Positions 37,860 to 49,880 of a DNA stretch of 64,000 nucleotides are shown in pieces. The DNA is from Sphagnum magellanicum. Taxonomy: Eukaryota > Streptophyta > Sphagnopsida > Sphagnales > Sphagnaceae. Position numbers and translations under genes: made by a program. The stretch lies in contig CM038925.1 in the NCBI GenBank assembly GCA_021904315.1, positions 16,742,501 to 16,806,500 of the forward strand, read 5' to 3'. The first letter of the stretch is position 1. The number at the start of each line of letters is the position of its first letter. The notes under the pieces were generated by a model, which was given only the letters and a program-made list of their open reading frames with translations, searched no databases and had not been told where the DNA came from.

Positions 37860-38800
37860 AACATTAATACACCCATGATGGTACTACATAACCCTAATAA
37901 TGATAAAGTAAATCAAATAAGGGTATTGCAATTGAATTAAATTTCTTTACTTTAATATTATGTGAAGCCACAATTAAATATTAATTAACACCCATATTAA
38001 GGTATTGCATATAGGGTCAACATAAGTTATTTCCAATATGTTTTCAAGGTATTACATTGTTGAAATAGATCAAAGGAAATAATTTCGATTGCAACCTTAA
38101 GGGTATTGCAAAACACCAAAATGATTAAGAGAATAGGCATTACCCTAATAAGGGTAATGTAGATGTGAACATGGTTGGATATGATATGGTCAATGTGTCC
38201 ATAGGGTATGGCATTGTTCAATTAGATGATATGAAATATAACCTAAGCATAAGAGTATTGCATAAAACCAAAATAATCCAGTAATTGCATTTTTGAATCA
38301 AATGAGGTGAAATATATTATCTTGGGCATGAATATTGCATAACAACAACAAAATTTAATGCATTCGCATTATTTTGATGAGGGTAATGCATGTGTGAATT
38401 AGGTTGGATATTATATTGTCAATGTGTCCATAAGGTATTGCATGGATGAAATAAACGAGATAAAATAGTTACAATTAGGCCTACTTGAGTATTGCAAAAC
38501 AATAAAAATGATCTAGTGCATTTGCATTACCTTGATGAGGGTAGTGCATATGGGCATTAGTTGGATATGTTATTTTCAATGTGTCTTTGGGGTATTGCAT
38601 TCTTGAATTAGATGAAATGAAGGTAGTTTAATAAGATTAAAGATATTGCATTATAGTAATTTTGTTGTGCTCATGCATTAGTTTGATGAGGGTATTAAAA
38701 AAAGAACCAAGTGCAACATGATATTTTCCATTTGCCATGACAATATTGCATTTCAATAAAATCATCTAGTGGGTGTGCATTATCCTTATGAGGACATTGT
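37860..38800 (+). repeat. Degenerate tandem array, about 157-bp unit
   Basis: The motif CAATGTGTCC...GGTATTGCATT...GAAATAGAT recurs at 38,034, 38,191, 38,420 and 38,577, with a weaker copy at about 38,728. Spacings are 157, 229, 157 and about 152 bases. Between these the words GAGGGTATTGCA and CATTACC recur. One unit holds a perfect ATTACCCT-AATA-AGGGTAAT hairpin (38,139-38,158). Non-coding. Confidence 0.7.
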
Positions 38801-39180
38801 GATGATTAATTAATTTATATATGTCTTTTGCAAGTTGTGCTAAGGGTATGGCACAAAGTTGAAATCTAATAATTGTGAGGAAGTTCAATGAGGGTATTGC
38901 AAAAATGGTTACATTAGTGGATTGATGTGGCTTGAGTAAAGATATCAAGCTCATTTGCAATACCTTCATATGAGATTTAATTGTTACGTTTTATAGGGGT
39001 ACCAAAAAAAAAAATTGTTTAATTGCAATATCTTCAGCTGGGTCACGATAACATTGTTTTTGACAATCATAAAGTTAAAAGGTTTAGTAGGGCGGTACAT
39101 AGGAAGGAGAATGAAGCAACCTACCTAGTATATTGCAATATCTTCATCCACTTGCATTGTCATTGCTTTGGTGGAGATTT
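38801..39180. other. AT-rich DNA with scattered TATTGCAATA words
   Basis: It continues the vocabulary of the preceding array (TATTGCAA, AATATCTTCA) without a clear period. No gene seen. Confidence 0.4.
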
Positions 39181-39530
39181 AGTTAATAAGTAGGTCGGTT
39201 ATTGGGAAGGTAGGCAGATGGGTGGGTAAGTGGGCAGGCAGGTAAGTAGGTGGGGGAGGGAGGAGGTCAGGGTGCATAGGCAAGTAGTCTATATGTAGGT
39301 AGGTAAGTGAGACCTGGGCGGGCGTGGGGGGTGAGGAAAAAAAAAGTTCCCCCAAAAAAAAGACCAACTTGGGCTGAGGAAAGGGAAAAGAAAAAAAGGT
39401 CAACTTGAGTTCGCCACCTTGGTTAGCCCAGTGACAGGGAGGGACGAAAAAGGTGCACCCATCAGTGCACCATCCATCCACATTGGTGCACTGGTGGGTG
39501 CTGGTTCACTCTGGCCAGTCAAATGGTGTT
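39181..39530. repeat. GTAGGTAGG tract ending in a GTGCACC hairpin
   Basis: Positions 39,190-39,310 are GTAGG/GTGGG tetranucleotide-like repeats. At 39,458-39,498 the arms CCCATCAGTGCACC and GGTGCACTGGTGGG (13 of 14 pairs) flank a 13-base loop. It is followed by GTGCTGGTTCACTC, the word shared with the dispersed family near 29,160, 50,960 and 51,550. Confidence 0.5.
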
Positions 39531-39846
39531 TCTACTTGAGGGTGCTGCTTCACATGATCGATATTGTGAACCCTTTTCCAGGGTCCAAAAATTAACTACA
39601 ATGAGTTCTATGCCACCTGCCTGTGTGGTTGAATTGACTAAAGTCACCACAAGCTAAATTGTGAAAACATATATGCTTGTACATGAAAATCTAACAAGAT
39701 CTTTCACAGGTTCTTGTGTAAAACTATTCTCCAGATACATGCAAAGTTTTGTACATAATAGAGTTATCCCTAAAGTCATGCCCTGTTGGGCCTGTGTTGC
39801 ACAGCTCATTTGATGCTTCACCCCCTCCTGGCTAGTGTCTGCAAAG

Positions 39847-40479
39847 TCATGAAATTTTATTAAATAAAGGTATGAAATACTGAGACTCGGGATTAAATGC
39901 ACGAAGCTCGAGAACATTTGTAGCTACAGTACACAAAGCAGCAGCACCGATTGGTTGAAGGCATGTCCTTTCTGCAAAAGAAAGGACAGGGCAAACTCAG
40001 TTTAGCACCAAATTTGCTGCTAAACTAAGTTTCATGCCCCGTTGAAGTCCATTGTAATTCTTTTCTTCATGCTTTTCAAAATCTCATCCCCTAAGTGACT
40101 AAACAAGGGGTTCCAGTGTCATCTTTTCCTGACTTTACAGATAACTTTAATACATACCAGTGTTTGCATGGGTATCGACTTTTCGCTCTGGTGAACCAAC
40201 AACAAACCAACACTCACACTTCTGCCATGGTGAAAACTTGGAATTTTTGGGGTTGCTTCTAGACATGTTATAAATGTCCTGTCTTTCAACTGAATCAGGG
40301 TCTCCAAGTCCAATTTTCATAGTGCTGGAGTTCAATACAGTACTTATTAGAAGGTACCATTGTGAGTGCTGGTTCTTCCTGTAGCTGGTAGCCAAAGCAA
40401 AAACTGGAAGTACTCCGATATATAAAGCACAGGCAGATTCTTTTTCAGTGTATCCAGAGGGCACATCACCAAGCAGAAG
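39847..40479 (-). CDS. Unrecognised candidate gene or gene fragment, two exons visible
   Basis: On the minus strand an open segment from 40,479 to 40,158 ends at a good donor (CTG|GTATGTA). It joins in frame, across a 186-base intron with a strong acceptor (CTTTCTTTTGCAG), to 39,971-39,847, which ends in TGA. The predicted product is about 148 residues. It includes LLLGDVPSGYTEKES, ALYIGVLPVFALA, MKIGLGDPDSVERQDIY, SKFSPWQKCECWFVVGSPERK and LQPIGAAALCTVATNVLEL. Codon use and residue variety look like real protein and unlike the decayed transposons nearby. The 5' end is open: the frame continues to about 40,515, and 40,479 is only a possible acceptor. I do not recognise the family. It may be the last exons of a gene starting at higher coordinates, or a captured fragment. 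Confidence 0.45.
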
Positions 40480-40519
40480 CTGTCCTCCAGAAACAGCAGA
40501 GCATTTTCAAAATAGAAAC

Positions 40520-41591
40520 GCCTGCTCCACAGGACATATTGTTTTTTGAAATGTCTCCCTTCTATTTCTCAATTTTCCTGAATTTAAAATAATTATATAT
40601 ATATATGCCAGTGTTTTATAGAGGTAAGGGCCTCAGAGCAGGGCATTCTAGCCCCAGGTTTGCCAGGGCTTATTTTGAGAGCATGCCAATCCAAGGGTGT
40701 TTCCCTAGACACACCAGTTGTCTCCACTATTGTAAACACACAAGTGAGAACATAGAAATCAAAAGCATCCAAAAGAACAAATCCACACACATAGACATAT
40801 AAATTTTCCCTTTGAATATAAACAATTTGAACAACAATGCATTGGGTTTTTTTCTTTTTGGTTCAATTTTGTGATGTTGCTCAAGTGGCAATCATCATCC
40901 ATCAGTAGATTTAGTCAAATTTTGGCAATATTCAAAATATGAAAGTAGAAAATCTTTTTCATTTGGCAAGCAACTGTGCTGATTTTTTTGTCAGAAAACA
41001 GGGAATTTATGACAGCATATTATTTTTTCAGAAAATCTTACCACACTCCAAAAGTTCTCCACAAAAAAAAAGTTATCAATGCAACATCAAGAGCACAATC
41101 CTCAATAGGGTCATCATTAACAGATTCATGTGACCCACATCCACCAATGCACCATCCATTGGAAACCTCTTATGTGTACGATAATGCCTGAGGAGTGGGG
41201 TGTTCCTGAAGTAAGCACCTGCCCAAGGCAAAGCTGAGGGGTGCTTACTTCTGGAACACCTCACTCCGAAAGTGTTACTCAATGAAAAAACTAGTGTTGA
41301 GCGAGCATCAAAATGTTGCTCCGAAATTAACTGGGTATCATTCAGGTATCAGCCCTTGAACACGTGTGAATATCACATTTAGTGATATTTAGACTGATAT
41401 CTGCATCCTTGGATTTTAGTTGTGTGAAAATCGACCTTTAGAACCTTACCTTTTTAACACTCTTCAAAATGTTGAAGAAGGGACAGGGTATCATGCCTAA
41501 TTTTAGGCTATTAATGTGAAAGAGGAAGCCTAAGATCAAGTTTTGAAAATTTGAGGAAAAGAAATGGTGAACCAAAAGGATCTTTTGCAAA
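40520..41591. other. Intergenic DNA
   Basis: An AT run lies at about 40,595-40,606. A short CCACCAATGCACCATCCA word (about 41,139-41,156) belongs to the dispersed family. GAAGTAAGCACC and GGTGCTTACTTC (about 41,208-41,252) form a 12-bp inverted repeat. No gene recognised. Confidence 0.45.
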
Positions 41592-42160
41592 GCATCTATC
41601 TATGAAGGAAGGTAGTTTGCTTTGTTTCGTAAATATGAGATCCACAGAACTAGGATGCTTTAGATCATTTTTTGGTGTCTTTGGAAAGCTCTTGACAAGG
41701 AGGGGTGCATGGGTTTGGTTCCATGGTGTTTTGACTTGCTGTGCAAAAAGTTCTTGAATATTGAATGATTTCTTCACTGAAAATCAAATTAAAATCGTAG
41801 CTGAAATTTTTGAAGGAATTGGAATGTGCCTTTGGTGTTATTTGAAAGATCTTAACGAGCAGGATTTAATGCAATTCATTTGGTAAGATTTGGATTCAGA
41901 ATGTGAGAGATATTGATTTTTAAGTGATTTTTACTGCTGAAAATTCAAATAAATTCTAAAAAACCGGGTTTTGGAAGGAAAAATCAGTTGAGAATGTGGT
42001 AACACTTGAAGGCTTACCATTCAATTCAAGCATAATTTCCTTTCATATTTGGCTGTTCAAAAAATCAATACTTACATTGCAAAACAATGTTTACATGTTG
42101 AGTTTCCCTATTTTGTGATGGGTCCACACTTGGGCCAACGGCACAGCCACACTAGTATTG
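41592..42160 (+). repeat. Dispersed 0.57-kb repeat, copy 2
   Basis: Second copy of the element at 5,317-5,894, same orientation and same ends. Neither copy has a conserved ORF. Confidence 0.75.
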
Positions 42161-43071
42161 ATTAAATTAAACATATGGGTGTGCTAGCATGACAATTAAA
42201 CAATCGAGTTTCTTCAAAGAATTTTTTTAAAACATTTATTTTCTAATAACGAAAATTTAAATGGATCAATGAATATCCTCATCTGCAAGACTTAGGTGTT
42301 TTTCTTTTTGGGGGGCGGGGGGAGATTTTCTCATTGTGGTGATAAAGAAAAAACCCAATGCAAATTGTACAAAACCTCTTTTAGTGAAAAAGTGCTACAT
42401 TTTGAGGGGAAAAAAGTCAGGAATCACCATATTTACATTAGTTAGTTCCTTCTAGTCATTTGAACTGAGCAATATTCCAAAAACATTTTAACCTCTAGGC
42501 AAATTTGGCTCATTCCTCTTGTGAATGATGACCATTGTGCCTCCTGGACAAAATTGAAAAAAAAACCTTGCTGTGAGTAAGGTCCAGATGACCCAGCACA
42601 AGTATCGTGGTTCGATTTTTATTTTTTTAAATTGTAATTAGCTTGTGAGAATCACATTTGATATTTGACTACCTATTCTCATATTTATAAGAATTAGCAC
42701 TTTGAGAACTGGTCAATAATTATTTTTAGATTTTTTGATACTTGGGGCCTGTTTTCAAATTTTTAAAAAAATAAATTGATCATGTATTTCAAAGCCTTTT
42801 TGAAAACTGGATCTCGCGATTATCTTTAAAAAAAACACTACCCAACACTACCCACCCAACACTAGTAAAAACTTGTCAACATAATTTCTGATCGTACATG
42901 AAGACATTTCATGCCTGCTTGCACTTTTTGGAAATGGCCACCACCTCTTGGTTCAGGTCAAATTGCACTTTATAACAGGATTTTCAAATACATTAAAATA
43001 TTTCTAACAGGTATTTGCAACTAATTTGTGGGTGAACCCTAATTGATTTACCACCTTAATAAATTATAATG
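42161..43071. other. Intergenic DNA with a G-rich patch
   Basis: A GGGGGGCGGGGGGAG patch at about 42,310-42,324 could form a G-quadruplex if part of a longer G-rich strand. No gene recognised. Confidence 0.4.
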
Positions 43072-43449
43072 TAAGAGCATCTCCAACGGTGGTGAGTATG
43101 TGACCCTCCAAAAATATTTTTCACATCCAAGTTTAGTTATTTACTGTTTTGCAACCCCACCCATAAAATTGAATCTGGGACAGCAAATAGCTGGAGGAGT
43201 ACTTATAGAAAACCACCTGGACCAATCATTATGATGGGCCAATGAGAAACACTGATTATAAGTCAGGTCATATTTATTACACTCTTTTCTGCAGGTGCAC
43301 TGCGTTTCTGCGCCTTTTACCAGCAACTACTACAAACTTTGCAATTATGCTGATCGAAAACCATGTTCCTGAGCCAAGCCGGCATATTTTGACTTTTCTT
43401 CATCCAATTGCAGGATCACATACTGAGCACCGCTGGCGATGTTCTAAAC
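43072..43449. mobile_element. Tourist-like MITE, copy 1
   Basis: The element is flanked by TAA on both sides (43,072-43,074 and 43,445-43,447). The terminal inverted repeats are GAGCATCTCCAACGG on the left and the complement GAACATCGCCAGCGG on the right (12 of 15 matching). It is about 0.37 kb and has no transposase. The interior words GTATGTGACC, TTTTTCACATCCAAG and ACATACTGAGCAC are shared with the copies at 60.6-61.3 kb. The TAA target duplication fits the PIF/Harbinger (Tourist) type; superfamily is inferred. Confidence 0.7.
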
Positions 43450-44300
43450 CCTCTTCCCCTTCATGTTCATAGGTAACTAGGTACCTACATAAGTGGGTAA
43501 GTACAAAAGTTTGGTAGGTACCTAGTTTGGGGGGTTAGAATCAACGTCGGGTGGTTTTTTAAAGACCAACCAAATCTCTAGTGGGTTCTCTACCTAGGTT
43601 TATGGATCTATACCACTGGTGAAATCTGGCTACCCTTTCATAAACAATAATAAAACCCTTTCTGAAACCCAATCAAGCAGATAATATGTGAAGAGTTTTG
43701 TAAATAGAACCCTAGCCATGGCAAAGACTCTTGATTGTTGTAGTGATTCAACTACCAATTTAATTGAATAACTTTTTTTTAAAGTCATTAAATGTGTTTT
43801 GCGCAAAACTTTTTCAGTGACCACTAAAGAAGGAGTTTGACCAACAAACATCTAGTGGTTCAATGGGTCATTGGTTTTAATAGAGTCATCCTTTACTTTT
43901 GATGACCAAAATAAAATTGTATCTGTCCTTGACCATTTGAATTGTCTAATTTGGTTACAAAATGAACCAGATATGCCCTTTAAATGTTGGAGAGGTCTCA
44001 TTCTTGAAAAATAAACTTACTAAACATTAAAACATTTCATACATCCACATCTAACTAACTCCTTGTAGCCACACATTTCACTCTTAACAAACACCTTTTG
44101 AGAATCTCATCATCAAATCCAATGTGCTTTCAATTGAATAAAATATGGTGTGTTCACATTCACCTTTACTAAATGGCCGAGATGTACACAAAAATAAGCT
44201 TGCCAAATCCATGGCCATGGGTTATCTAAACAATGGAACCTTAAAATTTTCAAATGTCATTCAAGGGCATTGATGCAAACTATGGGTGTGATTTTCCATT
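43450..44300. other. Intergenic DNA
   Basis: A short GTAGGTACCTAG patch (about 43,475-43,540) belongs to the tetranucleotide-rich repeats. No gene recognised. Confidence 0.4.
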
Positions 44301-46566
44301 TTGGGTAAAGTTTTTGAACTTCTCCCTCACCTTCTTAACTTTTCCCTCATATTCTTAACTTTTCATTATGGCCATAACAATTCCTCCTTGAATTTCAACC
44401 TACAACTAAAATTATTTCTTGAATTTTTAAACCTCCTCCTTGTACTTTTGACCCACTAGGTTTGTGCCTAGTCTTCTTATTTGTTTCTTTTTCAAGCTCT
44501 TAATTCTTTTTGTTCATTTCTTTTTCAAGCTTTTGGTCTTGCGTTAATTCAACTTTTCAAACTTTTGGTCTTACTATAGTTCATATTTTCAAACTCTTGG
44601 TCCTTTTACTCATTTGTCTTTCAAGCTTTTAGTCTTCTTGTTTGTTCTTCTTTTAAATTTTTGGTCTTTTTACTATAGTTTAACCTTTAAGGCACTTAAT
44701 CCTTTGCTGAGGTTCAACCTTCAAAGCTCATGGAAATTGCCCCCCCCCTATCCTTAACCTATTTTGTAAATAGTTGTAGCCTTATTACATCATGGCCTTT
44801 TACTATCTACCTTTCTTTAACTTGTTGCTTACTTGTTTATTGAGGTGTTGTTGTAATCCTTAGCTTAATACATGTATATCCTAATGGATGTGCCTTAAAT
44901 CCAATTTTAAAGTTGTTGTGAAAGTAGTTGCTAGTTTATTTTACAACATTTTATAATCCATTATATATATATATAATTTTAATTTTTTTCTCCTTTTACT
45001 TCACTTCTTTGATCTCTTTTACTATTGCATTATCCATGGCCTTCTTTCCTAAGATGTCTAAATATTGATCAAAAACTTGCAATGTGTCATTTGGAATAAT
45101 CTATTAATGGTTTTTGACCATGGTTCATTTGGTGGGTAAATGGGGCAAGGGCAACAAGTTGTGTATCCTCATGATCATCTCATGGGTCACATTAAGAGAA
45201 TCTTGAACTTTTTGCTTACAACTATTCATTAGAATCTACAAGGTTGATTGTAGGATCATCAAATTCCTTTAAGGCAACTTTTGTAAGCCTAAGAGGATTT
45301 GTTGTAGGCTCATTTAATTCCGATGGCCTTACAACAGGGCTTTGAAGCATCTCCATGTAATATCGAATTGGTTCATTTATTGATGTTGTGGGATTATCTA
45401 TTGGTGTTACTTCTTGAATAATTCTACCTATATTTAATAATATTGTTGTAGTAAATTGTTTTTCCCATTGTTGATTTCCTTTAGTTTCATCATCTAAATT
45501 ATCATCTTATTCGCCTTCTTCATTTTCACTTGTTCCCAATGTTGTGTATATGTTAGATTGCCTTAAGGTTTGAAGGCCACAAACCTTAAAATCCAAAATT
45601 GATGTTTGTTTTACAATTGATTGGTCCAAGGCCTTGTGCACCATGCAACAAAATAATTTTGTATAATTTATACTAACCATGATTCCATTACTTTCCTTTT
45701 AAAATTTTGTATTGAATGGTTTAAAACAAGCTACATCTAAAGGTTGTAGTGCATATGAGATGTGAGAAGGTAGGGTGACCATATTTAAACCAAAATCTTA
45801 TGCTAACTCTATTGATTCTAGGTTAACATGGGATCCATGCCTATCTAGAATCAATAAAAGATTATTGGTTATAGAGATCGTAGTTAAAATAAATTGTTTG
45901 AAAATATATATATTATAGAGAAAAAATTTCATCCATATTTTTTTGTATTGCCATGTATGTATTTATTTTGTAAATTTGATATAGTCATCTTTCAATCTCT
46001 CACTTTAAATATGTAAAAGCATAGCATAACTTTGCATGTTACATTCATTACACAATTCATAATCAATTATTCTTGAGGTTTAGGAATGATGTTTTAAATG
46101 TGGTTTGAATTTCTTTTGGCCAAAACTCAAGTTCTTGATTGTTTACTTGCTTGGATGCATGTTTCATTTGAATTCCATACACGATTTGCATTATAATTGT
46201 TTTGAGGGTACAACAAATTTTGTAAGTTATCATAAAATGTTTTGTAGTTGTTTATAACCAACATTTGCGCTTTAGAAACTTTAAAACCCTTTGCTTGTTT
46301 AATTCTCAATTTTTAATGTTTAATCTTGAACTAGTACCACCTATTATTTTTTAGTACACCATTCCAAAATGGGGTAGGCCTTGATTGTGTAAGCTCAACA
46401 ACTTTCAATTTTAGTTGGTGTAACAAACCACATTTTTGCATAGCCAAAATCCATGTTATTATTGTTGCATCTTCTTCATTCATTAAAACCCTTACATGCT
46501 TGTGTTTTTGTGATCTAGTTTTTCTATACAAATGGTCTAAAAAGGAGATCATAAATGGGTGAAAAC

Positions 46567-46598
<32 letters not shown>

Positions 46599-46640
46599 TC
46601 AATTTGGGTAGTTTCATGACATGTGTGTAAAGTATACACT
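44300..46640 (-). mobile_element. Decayed pogo/Tigger-type (Tc1-mariner superfamily) transposase
   Basis: Read on the minus strand from about 46,580 down. The N-terminal DNA-binding part has YRKTRSQKHKH, NEEDATIITWILAMQKCGL and ELTQSRPTPFWNGV (46,331-46,560). The DDE region follows: VWNSNETCIQA (about 46,160), LLILDRHGSHVNLESIELA and DFGLNMVTLPSHISYALQPLDVA split over about 45,690-45,850. In living relatives these hold the first Asp (WNSDETG) and the second Asp (LDGHGSH) of the catalytic triad; here the first is Asn and several Gln codons are stops. A Lys/Glu/Gln-rich tail (KDQKLEKEMNKK) runs to about 44,450. These enzymes cut and paste DNA at TA targets. No terminal repeats were identified. 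It cannot be active. Confidence 0.85.
46572..46598 (+). repeat. Homopolymer run of 27 G
   Basis: An uninterrupted G27 lies inside the N-terminal part of the decayed transposase, where the minus strand reads as a Pro run. It is long enough to form stacked G-quadruplexes, and its length could be a sequencing or assembly artefact. Confidence 0.9.
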
Positions 46641-47130
46641 TACAAAATGTGTTGTTGTTAAGGGGTGAAATTACAACCTTTAATCATTACTATCTTCCAG
46701 GGGGTAAAATTAGGGGGGAAATGTTAGCACCTTATTAATCCACAAAAGAACTACCCTCATTAGTTTACTTTATTACAACTATTCAAGTAATAAATAAGAC
46801 ATCATACCAAGAGGAAGAGGAGGTAAGGGTTTACTATTGAAGATTAAACGTACCCTATTATAAGTAATCTAAACTAGAGGGTGATGGGAAGAAAATAAAA
46901 AAAGGAGACACAAGAAGTGATTAGAACTTGAGAATAACTATTTTCCTTTGTTGTAAGTACCTTCAACATTCTTAAATGGTGTTTAGGGGGTCTGCAAACT
47001 TGCTACTACTATTGCCCCCTGGTTTTTAGGCTTTACATGTCTTCTAGTGATTTAGTTTACTGCTTGCAGCACCCCAAGTAGTCCTTCCTCTTTTCTCTAC
47101 CATTTGCAACCAATTATTTTCCTCCATAAC
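46641..47130. other. Flank of the decayed transposase
   Basis: No feature recognised. Confidence 0.35.
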
Positions 47131-49880
47131 CATTGTTTACCACTCGTAGAAGAACCTTTCATTTTGCAAGTGGTTTTTTGTTGATTTTCCCTCCCATTGC
47201 TCTCTACCATCAAGGATTGGTTGCTATGTTCTAATGGTAGCTAGTAGTTTGGCTATTTAGAGACTACCAAAGGTTAAGCCTCATTATTTTCTATCCTAAA
47301 GAAAATAATTACTAACTTAAATAAACATCCTACTTGTAGATTATCAACTATTCTCCCTTCTTCATTCATTAGGATAATAATACATCCCAAGAGATGCAAG
47401 TCCTTCAACCATCTTCCATTGAAATCACATACCAAGTATATACATCTTTTTTTCATTTCTTTACCTCATCCCATTAGCTTCACCCCTTGGGTAAGGGATA
47501 GTAAGTCTACCACAAGTAATTAGTAGTCATTAAGAAGCCTACAAAACTAATTAATCTAGAGATTTTTATTCATTAACAATTGCATTTAATTTTGGGTTTC
47601 ATTTTTAATGTTTAGGCTTGATATTTTGATTTTCACAAAATTAACGTTATCTAATATTATTTGAATTAAAAATAAATAAATCCAAATAATAATGGGTATA
47701 TTTACAGTATATGCAATATAATAGAACCCCTTTTTTTTTTGGACTGCATTAAATTTGGGTTTGAATTAGTCAACCAAAAAATGTTTCAAATGAAAATTTA
47801 AAAAATGGCCCATTTCACACATCTTATCACCTTCCATTTGAAAATGACTATTTGTAAAAAAATTAATTTACCACATATAAGGTCATAAAACATCAATTTG
47901 TGATATGATAATTATAAAATTCTTCACATGCTTCACAAGCTTATTTCAATCATATGAAATCACAATGTTTATTAGATACTACAAAATCATAAAGATTAAA
48001 AATCACTTCAATCCTTTGATGAGTATATTTGCATTTTTCAATACATTGTGACGCATATTTTTTTGGCACAAATATACTTTAACATCACATCATATGAAAT
48101 AAGAAATGTAATTTTTTTGGCATTTGATTTTTTTGGGTTTTGATCTACCATAATATACAAAAACATTATGAAAATCCTTCATAATAATGACATGGTTGAA
48201 GTTCGAATACGAGACCCTTAAAAAAAATACAATGTGACAACAATCTTGGGCCCTCCTTGTAATGTGCTTTCACCCCTAGTATGTTCCATGACCTACTTTT
48301 CCCCTAATAAACATGTTTTTTTTTCAACTTCATCAATGGTTTTTTCAAAGGCTTGATATTTTCATTTTCTTTTCTTGTTTGTTACAAGAACCTTATCAAC
48401 TTGTGGTTTAGGGGTTTAGGGTTTAGGGCTTCTTGATGCAAGTCGAGGTGAGACATTTACTTTGTCCAATGCTTGTTAGTCTAGCATGCATGAACATCAT
48501 TTATGGAAGGCATTCATATCCATAATTATTGTTCAACCCTTAACCTAGGCCAAAGCTTCAAGCATGTAGGTGGTGTGCATCATGGCCCAACTAGTGGGGT
48601 GTTTTTCTTTTTCTTATATAGATTCCACGAATATAAAAAATCAACAAGGTTAGGATATGCTTCCTGTGCATAATCTTCCAATGTTAAATTAAAACATATA
48701 AAAGTGTAAAAGTTTGCAAACTCCCTTCATATCAAATTGAAATCTCTTGAGTTCGTGGAGCTATTTGTATAAAATTGAAATAATGACTCACATGGATTAT
48801 TTGATGTTTTGCTTTCTTTGATAGAAGTGGTGTAAAGTTGGGCACTAAAGAACGTTGGATCCAACAAAAATGTACATTTTTTTTGAACTTTTCATTATAA
48901 ATCTTGTTTATAGCTTCAATACCCATTTCATTCCCCTCTTGTTGTATTTCTAGGTTTAATTTTTGATTTGACCTTTCCTATTATTATTGCTTTAAATTTG
49001 ATTTTTGCAATTCCCTAAGTTTAGTTTCTAACTTGCTCTTGGTTCATCTACATGTTTTACCTCTATTCTTGTTTGTTGGATCACTACATCTAGCTTTTGA
49101 GTTGAATTTGACGTTTCTACATACTTTGTTTCTTATAGATTTTTACAACTCTAGTTGTTATTGTATTTGTACTACTTGTTTGTAGAATTTTTGGCTTGTA
49201 TGGTTTCACTTCATATGTAAGAAATAAGATTTCCAAAAATGTTTTAAGATCCTCTTCTACCCAAGTCGGTAAGGACAACATATCTAATAACTCAATCTAA
49301 AACTAGAATTGTTCTTTTGATAGTTAGTTTAGTGATCACCTTCCATGTTGTTTTGGATGTTTTGGTGGGAATGCAAAGTGCCCATCTTGATCCTTTTGTG
49401 CCTTTGTAATTAAATTATTTATTTGAAGGATCCAAAAATCCTAGTGGGTTGGGGTTGTTTAATTGCATTGTAGTCCTATTAGGTTGTTCTAGCCATTAAT
49501 GATCACCTCCATGCCTTTAAAGACCGAGCTAACCCCCATAACCAAATATGGTGTTGTTTTGTATAGTTGATGTGTCTTTCAATCTTGGGTCAAATGACCC
49601 CCATAACAATCTATCTTTTTCAAGTTTAACATTGGAATTGTTCAAATTTATCCCATGGCCAAGCACTATAGTGCTATTTTGAGGTTTGTTTTTTTGTGGA
49701 ACTTGGACCAAAATTAAACCCATACCCAAATGCTCAAAGTTTAACCCAATATGTGCCTTGCTTTTATGATCATTTGTACTCAATGAACTCTTATATTTCA
49801 TACCCCATTGCCAAGCACTATTGCACAAAAAACTTTCTTGAATTTTTTTTGAATGGTACCATTTGACATTCACTATCAAA
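47131..49880 (-). pseudogene. Decayed minus-strand ORFs of transposon type
   Basis: Several open pieces on the minus strand look coding but are interrupted. They are 47,274-47,456 (RCIYLVCDFNGRWLKDLHL), 48,732-48,926 (AINKIYNEKFKKN, VHFCWIQRSL), about 48,200-48,420 (YQAFEKTIDEVEKKH), and 49,529-49,879 (116 codons; NSAWQWGMKYK, LVQVPQKNKPQ). I cannot assign a family. The two middle pieces are Lys/Glu-rich and could be coiled-coil parts of a transposon protein. A short telomere-like TTTAGGG triplet lies at about 48,412-48,430. Confidence 0.3.

Noticed and set aside
37860-38800. CRISPR-like array
   Set aside because: Units are long, degenerate and unequal, with no short identical repeats and unique spacers; this is a plant genome.
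40605-40802. Overlapping 65-codon frames on both strands
   Set aside because: Short, mutually overlapping and without protein-like features.
48412-48430. Interstitial telomere array
   Set aside because: Only about three TTTAGGG-like units, too short to be more than chance.
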